A DNA stretch of 64,000 nucleotides, taken from positions 310,001-374,000 of the forward strand of contig NZ_CP109446.1 in assembly GCF_036227265.1 (NCBI RefSeq), read 5' to 3'. The position numbers were made by a program, and so were the translations under genes. The notes under the pieces are model-generated. The model saw only the letters and a list, made by a program, of their open reading frames with translations. It did not search any database and had not been told where the DNA came from. The DNA comes from Streptomyces sp. NBC_01476. Its GTDB lineage: Bacteria; Actinomycetota; Actinomycetes; Streptomycetales; Streptomycetaceae. Of this stretch, positions 17,253-24,764 are shown in pieces; position 1 is the first letter of the stretch, and every line of letters starts with the position of its first letter.

Positions 17253-17441
17253 GAATTCCGGCTGTCGGTCCGGCCGCCGGGCCGGACGGTGATGCGCAAC
17301 TGGACACAGGAGGCCGGCGAGTACCCGTCGTACGAGCTACGAGCTGCTCTGCCATCTGAGCTACCGGCCCCATGGACCGGGCGGGGCTCGAACCCGCGAC
17401 CTGCCGATTATGAGTCGAAGTAGGCCCGTACTGCGCTTCGC
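17222..17441 (-). repeat. Direct repeat shared by the two Y-type RNAs
   Basis: Two 25-nt copies, at 17222-17246 and 17417-17441, match at 22 positions. On the minus strand the shared core reads GCGAAGCGC-x-GTACGGG, then CT-x-CTTC. It spans the bulge AAGCGC and the inner helix strand in both RNAs. The copies are 195 bp apart. Sharing confined to this element suggests a protein-binding site, presumably for the Ro/Rsr protein. Confidence 0.8.
17268..17287 (-). terminator. Hairpin just downstream of the larger Y RNA
   Basis: GTCCGGCC-CGGC-GGCCGGAC on the minus strand is a perfect 8-bp stem with a 4-nt loop, starting 7 nt beyond the end of the Y RNA terminal helix. No T-run follows, as is common in actinomycetes. 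It separates the two RNA units. Confidence 0.6.
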
Positions 17442-17465
17442 CGACCACCTGTGTCCGGTTGTCGC
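17294..17465 (-). ncRNA. Y RNA with circularly permuted tRNA module
   Basis: About 172 nt. The ends pair in a long helix: GCG/CGC, bulged A, CAAC/GUUG, C-A mismatch, GGACACAGG/CCUGUGUCC, U-U mismatch, GGUCGGCG/CGCCGGCC, 5' bulge AAGCGC, AGUAC/GUACU (17465-17428 with 17324-17294). The interior (17346-17419) is a tRNA in permuted order: anticodon loop CUCAUAA, variable segment, T arm GCGGG-UUCGAGC-CCCGC, acceptor 3' strand CCGGUCC, loop AUG, acceptor 5' strand GGGCCGG, UA, D arm GCUC-AGAUGGCA-GAGC. Acceptor pairing is complete (7 bp). T-arm-before-D-arm order, a terminal helix and a position upstream of a TROVE gene are the hallmarks of bacterial Y RNAs (YrlA type). A possible -10 TACAGT lies at 17477-17482. 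Ends are estimates. Confidence 0.8.
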
Positions 17466-17649
17466 GGCACGGCCAACTGTAGGCAGCCGCCGTCTCATGG
17501 CGCACGCGGTTTATCCGCCGGCGCGTTCGGCGGACCGGCGGCGTGCGCCACTGGTCACGGTGGGTGTGCGGGCACTACTCTGCCGTGGCACCGGACCGCC
17601 GGGGCAGCGCAGCCGGGCGCCACGGGACCGGTCGGGGAGGCGGGTCGCG

Positions 17650-18366
17650 GTGTTCTACCGGGTACTGAAGTACGTGATTCTCGGACCGCTGCTGCGGTTG
17701 TTCTTCCGGCCGCGGATCGAGGGCCTGGAGAACATCCCGGAGAGCGGCGCCGCCGTCGTCGCGGGCAACCACCTGTCGTTCTCGGACCACTTCGTGATGC
17801 CGGCGATCCTGCCGCGGCGGATCACCTTCCTGGCGAAGGCGGAGTACTTCACCGGCCCCGGTATCAAAGGACGGCTGATCGCGGCCTTCTTCCGCGGTGT
17901 CGGCCAGATCCCGGTGGACCGCACCGGCGGCAGGGCGTCGGAGTCGGCGATCGACGCGGCGCTCGGCGTGCTGGGCCGGGGGGAACTGCTCGGCATCTAC
18001 CCCGAAGGCACCCGGTCCCACGACGGCCGCCTCTACCGGGGGCGCACCGGAGTCGCCGTGATGGCGCTGCGGGCGGGAGCGCCCGTCGTTCCGTGCGCGA
18101 TGGTCGGCACCTTCGAACTCCAGCCGCCCGGGCGGAAGTTCCCGCGCCTCGGCCGGGTGACGATCCGCTTCGGGCGGCCGCTGGACTTCAGCCGGTTCGC
18201 CGGTATGGAGGGTGAGCGGTACGCGGTGCGGTCGGTGACCGACGAGATCATGTACGCGATCATGGAGCTCTCCGGGCAGGAGTACGTCGACCGCTACGCG
18301 GGCGAGGTCAAGGCCGAGCAGGCGCAGCGCGGGCTGGGCGCGAGGCTGCGGCGCAAGTCCTCCTGA
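17650..18366 (+). CDS. 1-acyl-sn-glycerol-3-phosphate acyltransferase family protein
   Basis: A 238-residue PlsC-type acyltransferase that transfers an acyl chain to lysophosphatidate in phospholipid synthesis. Motif I is NHLSFSDHF (HX4D), motif III is YPEGTRSHDG, and the Pro motif VVPCAMVGT follows. The hydrophobic N-terminus (VILGPLLRLFF) suggests peripheral membrane association. GTG at 17650 was chosen for its GGGGAGG site and because the family sequence starts there; an upstream extension would run into the Y RNA promoter region. The gene is divergent from the Y RNAs. Confidence 0.88.
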   Translation: MFYRVLKYVILGPLLRLFFRPRIEGLENIPESGAAVVAGNHLSFSDHFVMPAILPRRITFLAKAEYFTGPGIKGRLIAAFFRGVGQIPVDRTGGRASESAIDAALGVLGRGELLGIYPEGTRSHDGRLYRGRTGVAVMALRAGAPVVPCAMVGTFELQPPGRKFPRLGRVTIRFGRPLDFSRFAGMEGERYAVRSVTDEIMYAIMELSGQEYVDRYAGEVKAEQAQRGLGARLRRKSS

Positions 18367-18445
18367 CCGGGCGGTTGCGCCGCGGGCGGATCCGCGCAGG
18401 GCGAACTGCCTGGTCCGGTGGCGGCGGAGCGCCTAGCGTCGCGGT

Positions 18446-18939
18446 ATGACAGGAACCGCGTTCGTGATCGGCGCTTCCGGGCAGATCGGCCGGCAGGCGG
18501 TACGCGCGCTCGCCGCCGACGGCTGGCAGGTGACCGCGGCCTCGCGGGCCGGCGGGGCTGCCGAGGAGTGGCCCGGCACCGTCCGCACCGTCCGGGTGGA
18601 CCGCACCGACGACGCTGCGCTGGCCGCCGCGCTCGGCGCCGGCTGCGACGTCCTGGTGGACTGTGTGGCCTACGACGGCGGCGACGGTGGGTGACAGCCC
18701 GTGGGGGGTCGCCCTACCCGATCGTCCTCGACATGTCGGCGGCCCGGCGGGAGCTGGGCTACCGGGCGGTGACGACGTATCAGGAATCGCTGCCGGAGAC
18801 GGTGGCGGGGCTGGTGAAGGCGCTCGACGGCAAGGACTGGACCGAGGTGTTCCCGTTCCCGGCCCGGCTGTCGCGGGAGAATGGCGACTGGTTCGACTAC
18901 GCGGCTGAGGACGCCTGGCTGGCCCGCCGGGCGACCTGA
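18446..18939 (+). pseudogene. NAD-dependent epimerase/dehydratase remnant
   Basis: The N-terminus is intact (MTGTAFVIGASGQIGRQAVR, a Rossmann NAD-binding start) up to about 18690. The C-terminus (YPIVLDMSAARRELGYRAVT ... WLARRAT) is intact from about 18714 to 18939, in another frame. About 150 central residues, which would carry the catalytic Tyr-x-x-x-Lys, are missing. At the junction GDSPWGVA reads in a third frame, and the extra C in GTCGCCCTACCC accounts for the last shift. So there is at least one large deletion and one 1-nt insertion. The product cannot be functional. Its original role was probably an atypical SDR epimerase. Confidence 0.8.
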
Positions 18940-19056
18940 CGGAAGCCCACCGGCGTCCCCACCGGCCTGCAAGGCACTCCGGCCGCCGGGAAAGGACCTG
19001 GCCCGAGGGCGATATCCGCGGGCCAGTGCGGGCGGGGCGCCCGTAGGCTTGCCGCC

Positions 19057-19962
19057 ATGAGTGCGCGACTGCGGAACATCGCCGGGCAGAACAAGCAGAT
19101 CATGGCCGCCGGCGGCTACCTCGCGCCCAGCGGGCGGTGGGTCGAACTGGGCCCGGCGGTCGAGGCCGCGGCGGCCGGCACCCGGCTGTACGGCCCGGCG
19201 CCGGTGGCGGTGCCGGCCGGCCGGGACAGCGGCCCTGGCGCCCGGATCACGGTGACCGCGGAAGGCAGCACCGAGGCCGCCCGGCGGCTGGCCGAGGCCG
19301 GTGGAGGGCCGGTGGCCGTGCTCAACTTCGCCTCAGCCCGCAACCCCGGCGGCGGCTACGTCAACGGGGCACAGGCCCAGGAAGAGGCGCTGTACCGTGC
19401 CTCCGCGCTCCATCCGTGCCTGCTGCGGGCGCCGGAGTTCTATGCCCATCACCGTGCGCACCGTTCCGCCTTCTACAGCGACCGGGTGATCCACTCCCCC
19501 GCCGTGCCGGTCTTCCGTGACGACCGCGGGGCACTGCTCGAGGTGCCGTTCCGGGCCGGTTTCCTCACCTCACCGGCGCCGAACGCCGGGGTGATCGCGC
19601 GTACGATGCCGGAGCGGGTGGCGGAGATCGGGCCCGCGCTGGACGCGCGGGCCGAGCGGGTGCTGGAAGTGGCCGCGGCGGTTGACACGGGTGGGGAGTC
19701 CTCCCGGCCGGCCGCCGGGGGCGGCTACCGGCGGCTGGTGCTGGGCGCGTGGGGCTGCGGGGTGTTCCGCAACGATCCGGCCAGGGTCGCCGCGGCCTTC
19801 GCGGCGCTGCTCACCGGGAACGGCCGGTTCGCCCGCGCGGTGGACGAGGTGGTGTTCGCGGTGCTCGACGGGCAGCCGGACGCGCCCGTCCGGGCCGCTT
19901 TCGAGGCGGCGTTCGGCGCGGCCCGCACCGCCGCGCCGCGGGAACCGACGACACAACGGTAG
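19057..19962 (+). CDS. Bacterial-type poly(ADP-ribose) glycohydrolase (TIGR02452 family)
   Basis: A 301-residue macrodomain-like protein. The signature NPGGGYVNGAQAQEEALYR matches the GGG-X(6-8)-QEE motif of poly(ADP-ribose) glycohydrolases, whose two Glu residues are catalytic. Later marks are LVLGAWGCGVFRNDPARVA and the FYSDRVIHSPAVPVFRD segment. It would hydrolyse ADP-ribose linkages in the cytoplasm. ATG at 19057 has TAGGCT about 7 nt upstream and no ribosome site, suggesting a leaderless mRNA. The YbaK-like gene follows after 6 bp and is probably cotranscribed. Confidence 0.9.
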   Translation: MSARLRNIAGQNKQIMAAGGYLAPSGRWVELGPAVEAAAAGTRLYGPAPVAVPAGRDSGPGARITVTAEGSTEAARRLAEAGGGPVAVLNFASARNPGGGYVNGAQAQEEALYRASALHPCLLRAPEFYAHHRAHRSAFYSDRVIHSPAVPVFRDDRGALLEVPFRAGFLTSPAPNAGVIARTMPERVAEIGPALDARAERVLEVAAAVDTGGESSRPAAGGGYRRLVLGAWGCGVFRNDPARVAAAFAALLTGNGRFARAVDEVVFAVLDGQPDAPVRAAFEAAFGAARTAAPREPTTQR

Positions 19963-19968
19963 GCGGCC

Positions 19969-20454
19969 ATGAGCGAGCACGAGACGTACGACCGGCTGAT
20001 CGCCCTGCTGGACGAGCAGGGTGCGCAGTACCGGACCATCGACCACGCACCCGAGGGCGCGACCGAAGTGGTGAGCGAACTGCGGGGCAACTCCCTTGAC
20101 CAGGCGGCGAAGTGCATCGTCGTCATGGTCAAGGTCGGCAAGAAGGTGACGCGTTATGTGCTCGCCGTCGTGCCCGGTGACCGGCGGGTGGACCTGAACG
20201 CGGTGAAGGCGCTGCTGGAGGGCACCTATGTGTCCTTCGCGTCGAAGGACACCGCGGAGCGGCTCGCGGGGAGTGTGAGCGGCACCGTGCTGCCGTTCTC
20301 CTTCGACGAGAAGCTCGAACTCATCGTGGATCCGTCGCTGTTGGCGCACGACGAGATCTTCTTCAACGCGGCGCGCCTCGACCGGTCCCTGGCACTGTCG
20401 GCGAAGGACTACGTACGGGTGGCCGCGCCGCGCACCGAGCCGATCGCCGGCTGA
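19969..20454 (+). CDS. YbaK/YeaK-like aminoacyl-tRNA deacylase
   Basis: A 161-residue single-domain member of the YbaK/prolyl-tRNA editing superfamily, closest in layout to YeaK/PrdX-like proteins (starts ETYDRLIALLDEQGAQYRTI; AAKCIVVMVKVGKK in the core). The family hydrolyses mischarged aminoacyl-tRNAs in trans. It follows the PARG gene by 6 bp. Substrate tRNA and amino acid cannot be read here. Confidence 0.8.
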   Translation: MSEHETYDRLIALLDEQGAQYRTIDHAPEGATEVVSELRGNSLDQAAKCIVVMVKVGKKVTRYVLAVVPGDRRVDLNAVKALLEGTYVSFASKDTAERLAGSVSGTVLPFSFDEKLELIVDPSLLAHDEIFFNAARLDRSLALSAKDYVRVAAPRTEPIAG

Positions 20455-20528
20455 CGGCCGGGGGAGCGCGCCGGGCCGCCGTGCCGAGGGTCACGTGCGA
20501 AGGGGCCCAGTGAAGGACCGCGTGCGAA

Positions 20529-20567
20529 GGGCCGTCCGCTCCTCGCTGACGGAGGTGCGAACGGCCC
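20529..20567. terminator. Bidirectional terminator hairpin
   Basis: GGGCCGTCCGCTCCTC pairs with GAGGTGCGAACGGCCC-type sequence (two mismatches in 16) around a short loop. It lies between the convergent YbaK-like and peptidase genes and should serve both. Confidence 0.65.
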
Positions 20568-20582
20568 CTGGGCGCATGACGC

Positions 20583-22178
20583 CTACGGCGTGGCGGGCAC
20601 CGGCGCGGCGTGCGGGCCGCAGACCACGTCGTGCGGGTCGAGGCTGCCGGTGAGCAGATAACCGTCGACCCGGCTGTTGACGCACGGGTTGACGAGCCCG
20701 GTGACGCCGTGCGAACCCGCGTCCCGCTCGGTGACCAGCCGCGATCCGGCGAGCCTGCGGTGGAGTTCGAGCGCACCGCCGTACGGGGTGGCCGCGTCGC
20801 GGGTGCTCTGCACGATCAGCACCCCGGGCAGTGGGCGGTGCGAGCGTACGTCGACCGGGGTCTGCTGCCGGACCGGCCAGGTGGCGCACGGCAGGTTCAG
20901 CCAGGCGTTGGACCAGGTGAGGAAGGGGTACCACGCATTGAGCGCGGTGTTGTCGCGGTCCCATCTGGGCCAGCTGGTGGGCCACTTGGCGTCGGTGCAC
21001 TCGACCGCGGTGTAGACGGCGTTGCCGTTCTCCGCGGTCTTGTTGCCCGCGGTGTCGGAGAGGTCGGGACCGGCCGCGTCCACCAGCGCCTGGGTGTCCC
21101 CCGCGCGGTACTTGCTCCAGACGCCCGCGACGGTGGCCCAGGAGGAGTCGTAGTAGGGCGCGTTCTGGAAGAAGCCGAGGAGTTCCGCGGGGCCGACGAC
21201 ACCGCCGATCGGGTGCGCCTTGGCGGCGGCGCGCAGTCGCTTCCACTCCGTCTCGACCTGTGCCCGGGTGGTGCCGAGGTGGTAGGCCGAGTCGTACCTG
21301 GCGACCCAGTCCTCCCAGTCGTTCCAGCGGCCCTGGAAGGCAACGTCCTGGTCGAGGTTGTTCTGGTACCAGATCTGGTCCGGGTCGGGGTTGACCACGC
21401 TGTCCACGACCATCCGGCGCACATGGGCGGGGAAGAGGGTCGCGTACACCGCCCCGAGGTAGGTCCCGTAGGAGGCGCCGAGGTAGTTGAGCTTGCGCTC
21501 GCCGAGGGCGGCGCGGATGACGTCGAGGTCGCGGGCGGTGTCGGCGGTGGTCATCCGGGAGAGCATGGGCGCGCCGGTGCGCTCCAGGCAGCCGCGCGCG
21601 TACTCGGCGGCGAGCTTGCGCTGGGCGCGCTTGTCGGCCTCGTCGTCCGGCACCGGGTCTGCCTTGGGGGCCTGGACGAACTCCTGCGGGTCCTGACAGG
21701 AGATGGCCGCGGAGTGGCCGACGCCGCGCGGGTCGAAGCCCACGAAGTCGTACGCCTTGGCGGTTTTGACCCACAGCGCGGAGGCGCTGGTGGAGCGTAC
21801 CGGGAAGCGCAGCCCCGAACCGCCGGGGCCGCCCGGGTTGTAGATCAGCGCGCCCTGCCGCTCCTGGGCGGTGCCGGTGCTCACCGCCCGGTCCACGGCG
21901 AGCCGGATGGTGTCGCCGAAGGGTTTCGTGTAATCCACCGGCACGGTGACCCAGCCGCACTGGACGGGCGCGGCCAGGGACCAGTCGGCCGGACAGCCGG
22001 CCCAGGTCACCCCGCGCTTCCCCGCGTTCTGGGCGGCGATCACCACGCCCACCGACTCCGGCACGGTGATGGGCCGGGGCCGGCCGGAGTGCACCGGACC
22101 GGCGGTGGCCGCCGGGGCGGCGACCACCGCGCCGGCAAGCAGGACACCGGTGGAGACGAGCACGATCGTGCGTCTCAA
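20583..22178 (-). CDS. Secreted S33-family alpha/beta hydrolase (tripeptidyl aminopeptidase-like)
   Basis: A 531-residue exported hydrolase like streptomycete tripeptidyl aminopeptidases and SlpD/E. A signal peptide (RRTIVLVSTGVLLAGAVVAA ... ATAG) leads. The oxyanion region is YNPGGPGGSG, the nucleophile is in GASYGTYLG, and the Asp and His are in QSTRDAATPY and DAGSHGV. The C-terminal TAP-like domain contains CVNSRVDGYLLTG. I prefer TTG at 22178, preceded by GGGGGAGG at good spacing. ATG at 22208 is in frame but has no ribosome site. It acts outside the cell on peptides. Confidence 0.85.
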   Translation of the reverse strand: MRRTIVLVSTGVLLAGAVVAAPAATAGPVHSGRPRPITVPESVGVVIAAQNAGKRGVTWAGCPADWSLAAPVQCGWVTVPVDYTKPFGDTIRLAVDRAVSTGTAQERQGALIYNPGGPGGSGLRFPVRSTSASALWVKTAKAYDFVGFDPRGVGHSAAISCQDPQEFVQAPKADPVPDDEADKRAQRKLAAEYARGCLERTGAPMLSRMTTADTARDLDVIRAALGERKLNYLGASYGTYLGAVYATLFPAHVRRMVVDSVVNPDPDQIWYQNNLDQDVAFQGRWNDWEDWVARYDSAYHLGTTRAQVETEWKRLRAAAKAHPIGGVVGPAELLGFFQNAPYYDSSWATVAGVWSKYRAGDTQALVDAAGPDLSDTAGNKTAENGNAVYTAVECTDAKWPTSWPRWDRDNTALNAWYPFLTWSNAWLNLPCATWPVRQQTPVDVRSHRPLPGVLIVQSTRDAATPYGGALELHRRLAGSRLVTERDAGSHGVTGLVNPCVNSRVDGYLLTGSLDPHDVVCGPHAAPVPATP

Positions 22179-22257
22179 GAGCGGACCTCCCCCTGAAGAC
22201 CGTGACATGTGGCCACGGTGGTCACAGTGATGAGGTGCGAATACTTTCCCCTGTGGG

Positions 22258-23070
22258 TCAGCTGTGAACAGCCCAGGCGGGTGATTCTTCGTCAGACGGC
22301 GATTTCCCGCCGGAGTCGGCCGGATCCACGCCGCCCGCCGGGTGGGCCGCCCGGGTGAGAGCGGCTTCGGCCAGCGCCCGGATATAGGGGTGCGGCACAC
22401 TGCCGTCACCGGCCAGTTCCGGCTGGAAGAGGGTGCCGAGGAAGAACGGGTGGCCGGGAAGTTCGGCGACTCGGGGGGAGCCTTCGGTGTCGTGGGCGGT
22501 GAAGCGCAGACCCCCGGCTTCGAGGAGCGGCAGCAGGCCGGCCACCGGACCGTAGGAGCAGTGGAAGCGCTCGACGGTCTCCCTGCTGCCGAGGAGCCGT
22601 TCGGCGAGGCTGCCGGGCACGGTGCTCAGCCGCCCTTCGTGGCCGACAAGGGAGCACGCGAGCGGCGCGATCAGGACGTCGTCCTCCGCACCGGTGGCGC
22701 CTTCGGCTTCGTTCTCGGTGTGCCGCGCGCCGGTCAGGCCGCAGACGTCACGGGCGAACTCCAGCAGGGCGTGCTGGAAGCCGCCGCAGGTGGCGAGGAA
22801 GGGGATGCCCTGCTCGCGGGCGGTGCGCACGGCGGCCAGTGCGCCGGCCTCGCTGCGGTACGGGCTGCCCGGCAGCAGCCAGACCGCGTCGAACCGGTCG
22901 ACGGCGCCGGGGAGTTCGGCGTCCTGGGAGGCGATCCAGTAGCCGTCCACCGGCAGACCGTGCCGCTCGCGGAGCGCGGCGAGCAGGCCGGGCACGCGCT
23001 GGTGCGAACGGACCGACGGGGAGTGGTCGCCCACCAGGGCGATCCGGGCGGGGCGGGTGGTCGTCGTCAT
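22258..23070 (-). CDS. CTP synthase C-terminal-like glutamine amidotransferase
   Basis: A 270-residue stand-alone protein like the glutaminase half of CTP synthase. The nucleophile Cys is present (FLATCGGFQHALLEF). The usual HPE triad end is changed: here it reads LFQPEL, with Gln in the His place. It matches the group often named CTP synthase C-terminal region-related protein, whose function is unknown. It has no synthetase domain. Loss of His suggests it is not an ordinary glutaminase. Start ATG at 23070. It is divergent from a LysR-type regulator that probably controls it. Confidence 0.8.
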   Translation of the reverse strand: MTTTTRPARIALVGDHSPSVRSHQRVPGLLAALRERHGLPVDGYWIASQDAELPGAVDRFDAVWLLPGSPYRSEAGALAAVRTAREQGIPFLATCGGFQHALLEFARDVCGLTGARHTENEAEGATGAEDDVLIAPLACSLVGHEGRLSTVPGSLAERLLGSRETVERFHCSYGPVAGLLPLLEAGGLRFTAHDTEGSPRVAELPGHPFFLGTLFQPELAGDGSVPHPYIRALAEAALTRAAHPAGGVDPADSGGKSPSDEESPAWAVHS

Positions 23071-23127
23071 GCGCCCATCCTCGGGGCGACCGGTGCATCG
23101 CGTCCAACGATGATGAGTGGTCACCAC

Positions 23128-23142
23128 ATCAGTGATACTGAT
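23128..23142. promoter_or_regulatory. LysR-type box between divergent genes
   Basis: ATCAG-N5-CTGAT contains the T-N11-A pattern of LysR-family sites. It ends 4 bp before the likely LysR start at 23147, and overlaps an alternative ATG at 23141. This suits autorepression plus control of the divergent amidotransferase-like gene. Confidence 0.5.
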
Positions 23143-23146
23143 GGCC

Positions 23147-24028
23147 ATGGACCCGCATCTGCTCCGTACCTTCACCACGGTGGCCCGGCTGGGCTCCTTC
23201 TCCGCGGCAGCACGGGAGTTGGGCTACACCCAGTCCGCGGTGTCGCAGCACATCGCCGCGCTGGAGGCGGATCTCGGGGTGGAACTGCTGGGCCGGCGGC
23301 CGGTCGTCGCCACGGAGGCCGGTGCCCGGCTGCTCGACCACGCGGGCCCGTTGCTGACCCGGCTGGCGGCGGCCCGCGCTGATGTCGTACGGGTCGGGCG
23401 GACGCCTGCCGCACGTCTGGTGGTCGGAGCCACCGCGCTCGCCTTCGGACCGCGGGCGGCGCGGGCGCTGGGCCGGGTGCGGGCGGCGATGCCGCGCACG
23501 GACGTGGTGGTGCGGCTGCTGGACCGGGAGGTGCTGATGCGGGGGGTGGCGGAGGGCGAGTTGGGTGCCGCTCTGGTGGACGGTGCGGCCGCGCCCACCG
23601 ATCCGCTGCGGCTTCCGGAGGCGGCGGGCCTGGTGACGAACCAGGTGGCTGAGGAGCCGCTGACGGTATTGCTGCCGCCGGGCCACCCGCTTTCGGACCG
23701 TGCGGGACTGCGGCTGCCGGACCTGGCCGACGCGCTCTGGCTGGACGCGCCCGGCGCCGCGGTCCGGCTGGCCGAACTGCGCGCGGCCACCGGTGGCGCC
23801 TTTCCCGGCCAGGTCTGTTACGACGGCACGGACGCCCGCGCCCTGCACGCGCTGGTCGCCGCCGGTCAGGGGCTCGCGGTGCTGCCGCGTTCGGTCGCGG
23901 GAGCCGGTGGGGTGCCGGTCACCGGGCCGCGTCTGGTGCACCGGGTGGAGGTGGTGCGCGCGACCTCGCCTGACCCGGTCGCCGCGCTCTTCGCGCAGGC
24001 ACTGGTCAGCGGTTCCGGGACGCGCTGA
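23147..24028 (+). CDS. LysR-family transcriptional regulator
   Basis: A 293-residue LysR-type regulator. The N-terminal winged helix-turn-helix is clear (LLRTFTTVARLGSFSAAARE, then TQSAVSQHIAALEADLG). The C-terminal effector domain contains PLTVLLPPGHPLSDR and HALVAAGQGLAVLP. ATG at 23147 (MDPHLLRTF) is the family-typical start. The divergent CTP-synthase-like gene is the obvious target. Its 3' end overlaps the convergent ureD by 23 bp. Confidence 0.88.
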   Translation: MDPHLLRTFTTVARLGSFSAAARELGYTQSAVSQHIAALEADLGVELLGRRPVVATEAGARLLDHAGPLLTRLAAARADVVRVGRTPAARLVVGATALAFGPRAARALGRVRAAMPRTDVVVRLLDREVLMRGVAEGELGAALVDGAAAPTDPLRLPEAAGLVTNQVAEEPLTVLLPPGHPLSDRAGLRLPDLADALWLDAPGAAVRLAELRAATGGAFPGQVCYDGTDARALHALVAAGQGLAVLPRSVAGAGGVPVTGPRLVHRVEVVRATSPDPVAALFAQALVSGSGTR

Positions 24029-24764
24029 GGCCCTGGTCCAGCAGCCGGCGCAGCCGCAGGCCGTCGGCGGCGACGGCGGTGACGAGGAGGGCGGGGCCGG
24101 CCAGCGGGGCGAGCGCGGCCCGGCCGTCGGCCGGCTCCCCTGGCAGGAGCAGGGGTGTGCCGGGGTCCCGTTCCGGCTCCACCAGCAGGAGTTGGCCGGC
24201 CGCGCGGTACGGGCCGAGGACAGCGGGTCCCGACCAGGCGGGGGCGGCGGGGCCGAAGGAGAGTTCCTGGTCGAACAGCGGGCGTCCGCCCCGGTGGACG
24301 GTGAGGCGGGTGGTCAGGTCACCCGGGGGTTCGGCGTGCCGGCCGAGGATCTGCTCGTCGCGGAGCAGCAGCCGGGCGGTCGGGGCGAGTTCGACATGCG
24401 TGGTCATCCGCAGCGAGCTGCCGCGGGCCGAGATCACCGGCTCCGGCAGCCATTCGAGGCTCGCCCCGTCCGCGACGGTCAGCCGGATGTCGTACGTCGC
24501 CGTCTCGCCGTTCCGCCCGGGCAGCGCCACGGTCGCGGCGGCCGCGACGACCACCAGGCGCGCCCCCTGACCCACCTCGGCCTCGATCCGCAGCCGGTCG
24601 CCGCCCAGCGGGGCGCTCATCGCGCCGACCAGACTCACCGCGCCGCCCCTGGTCCGCCGTACCGCCAGCGGACCGTCGCCGGCGAGTACGGGCAGCGCCG
24701 TGCCGCCGTGCCCGTCCGCGACGGCCCTGATCCGGGCGACGGCCGCCACCGCGCGGGCGGTCAT
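24006..24764 (-). CDS. ureD: Urease accessory protein UreD
   Basis: A 252-residue UreD/UreH scaffold protein, which with UreF and UreG forms the complex that delivers nickel to apo-urease. Recognisable parts are [32 protein letters not shown] and [18 protein letters not shown]. The ATG at 24764 overlaps the ureG stop as ATGA, so translation is coupled. It is the last gene of the urease operon. Confidence 0.9.
   Translation of the reverse strand: MTARAVAAVARIRAVADGHGGTALPVLAGDGPLAVRRTRGGAVSLVGAMSAPLGGDRLRIEAEVGQGARLVVVAAAATVALPGRNGETATYDIRLTVADGASLEWLPEPVISARGSSLRMTTHVELAPTARLLLRDEQILGRHAEPPGDLTTRLTVHRGGRPLFDQELSFGPAAPAWSGPAVLGPYRAAGQLLLVEPERDPGTPLLLPGEPADGRAALAPLAGPALLVTAVAADGLRLRRLLDQGLSASRNR

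Noticed and set aside
17346..17419. An ordinary tRNA-Met gene
   Set aside because: The two halves are in swapped order and closed by a 3-nt loop at the acceptor end, so it cannot be a standard tRNA; the long terminal helix and rsr context favour a Y RNA.
17294..17465. A tRNA remnant from an integrative element attachment site
   Set aside because: No integrase or element genes are near, and a 3' tRNA fragment from integration would not come with a paired 5' half, a perfect acceptor helix and an enclosing stem.
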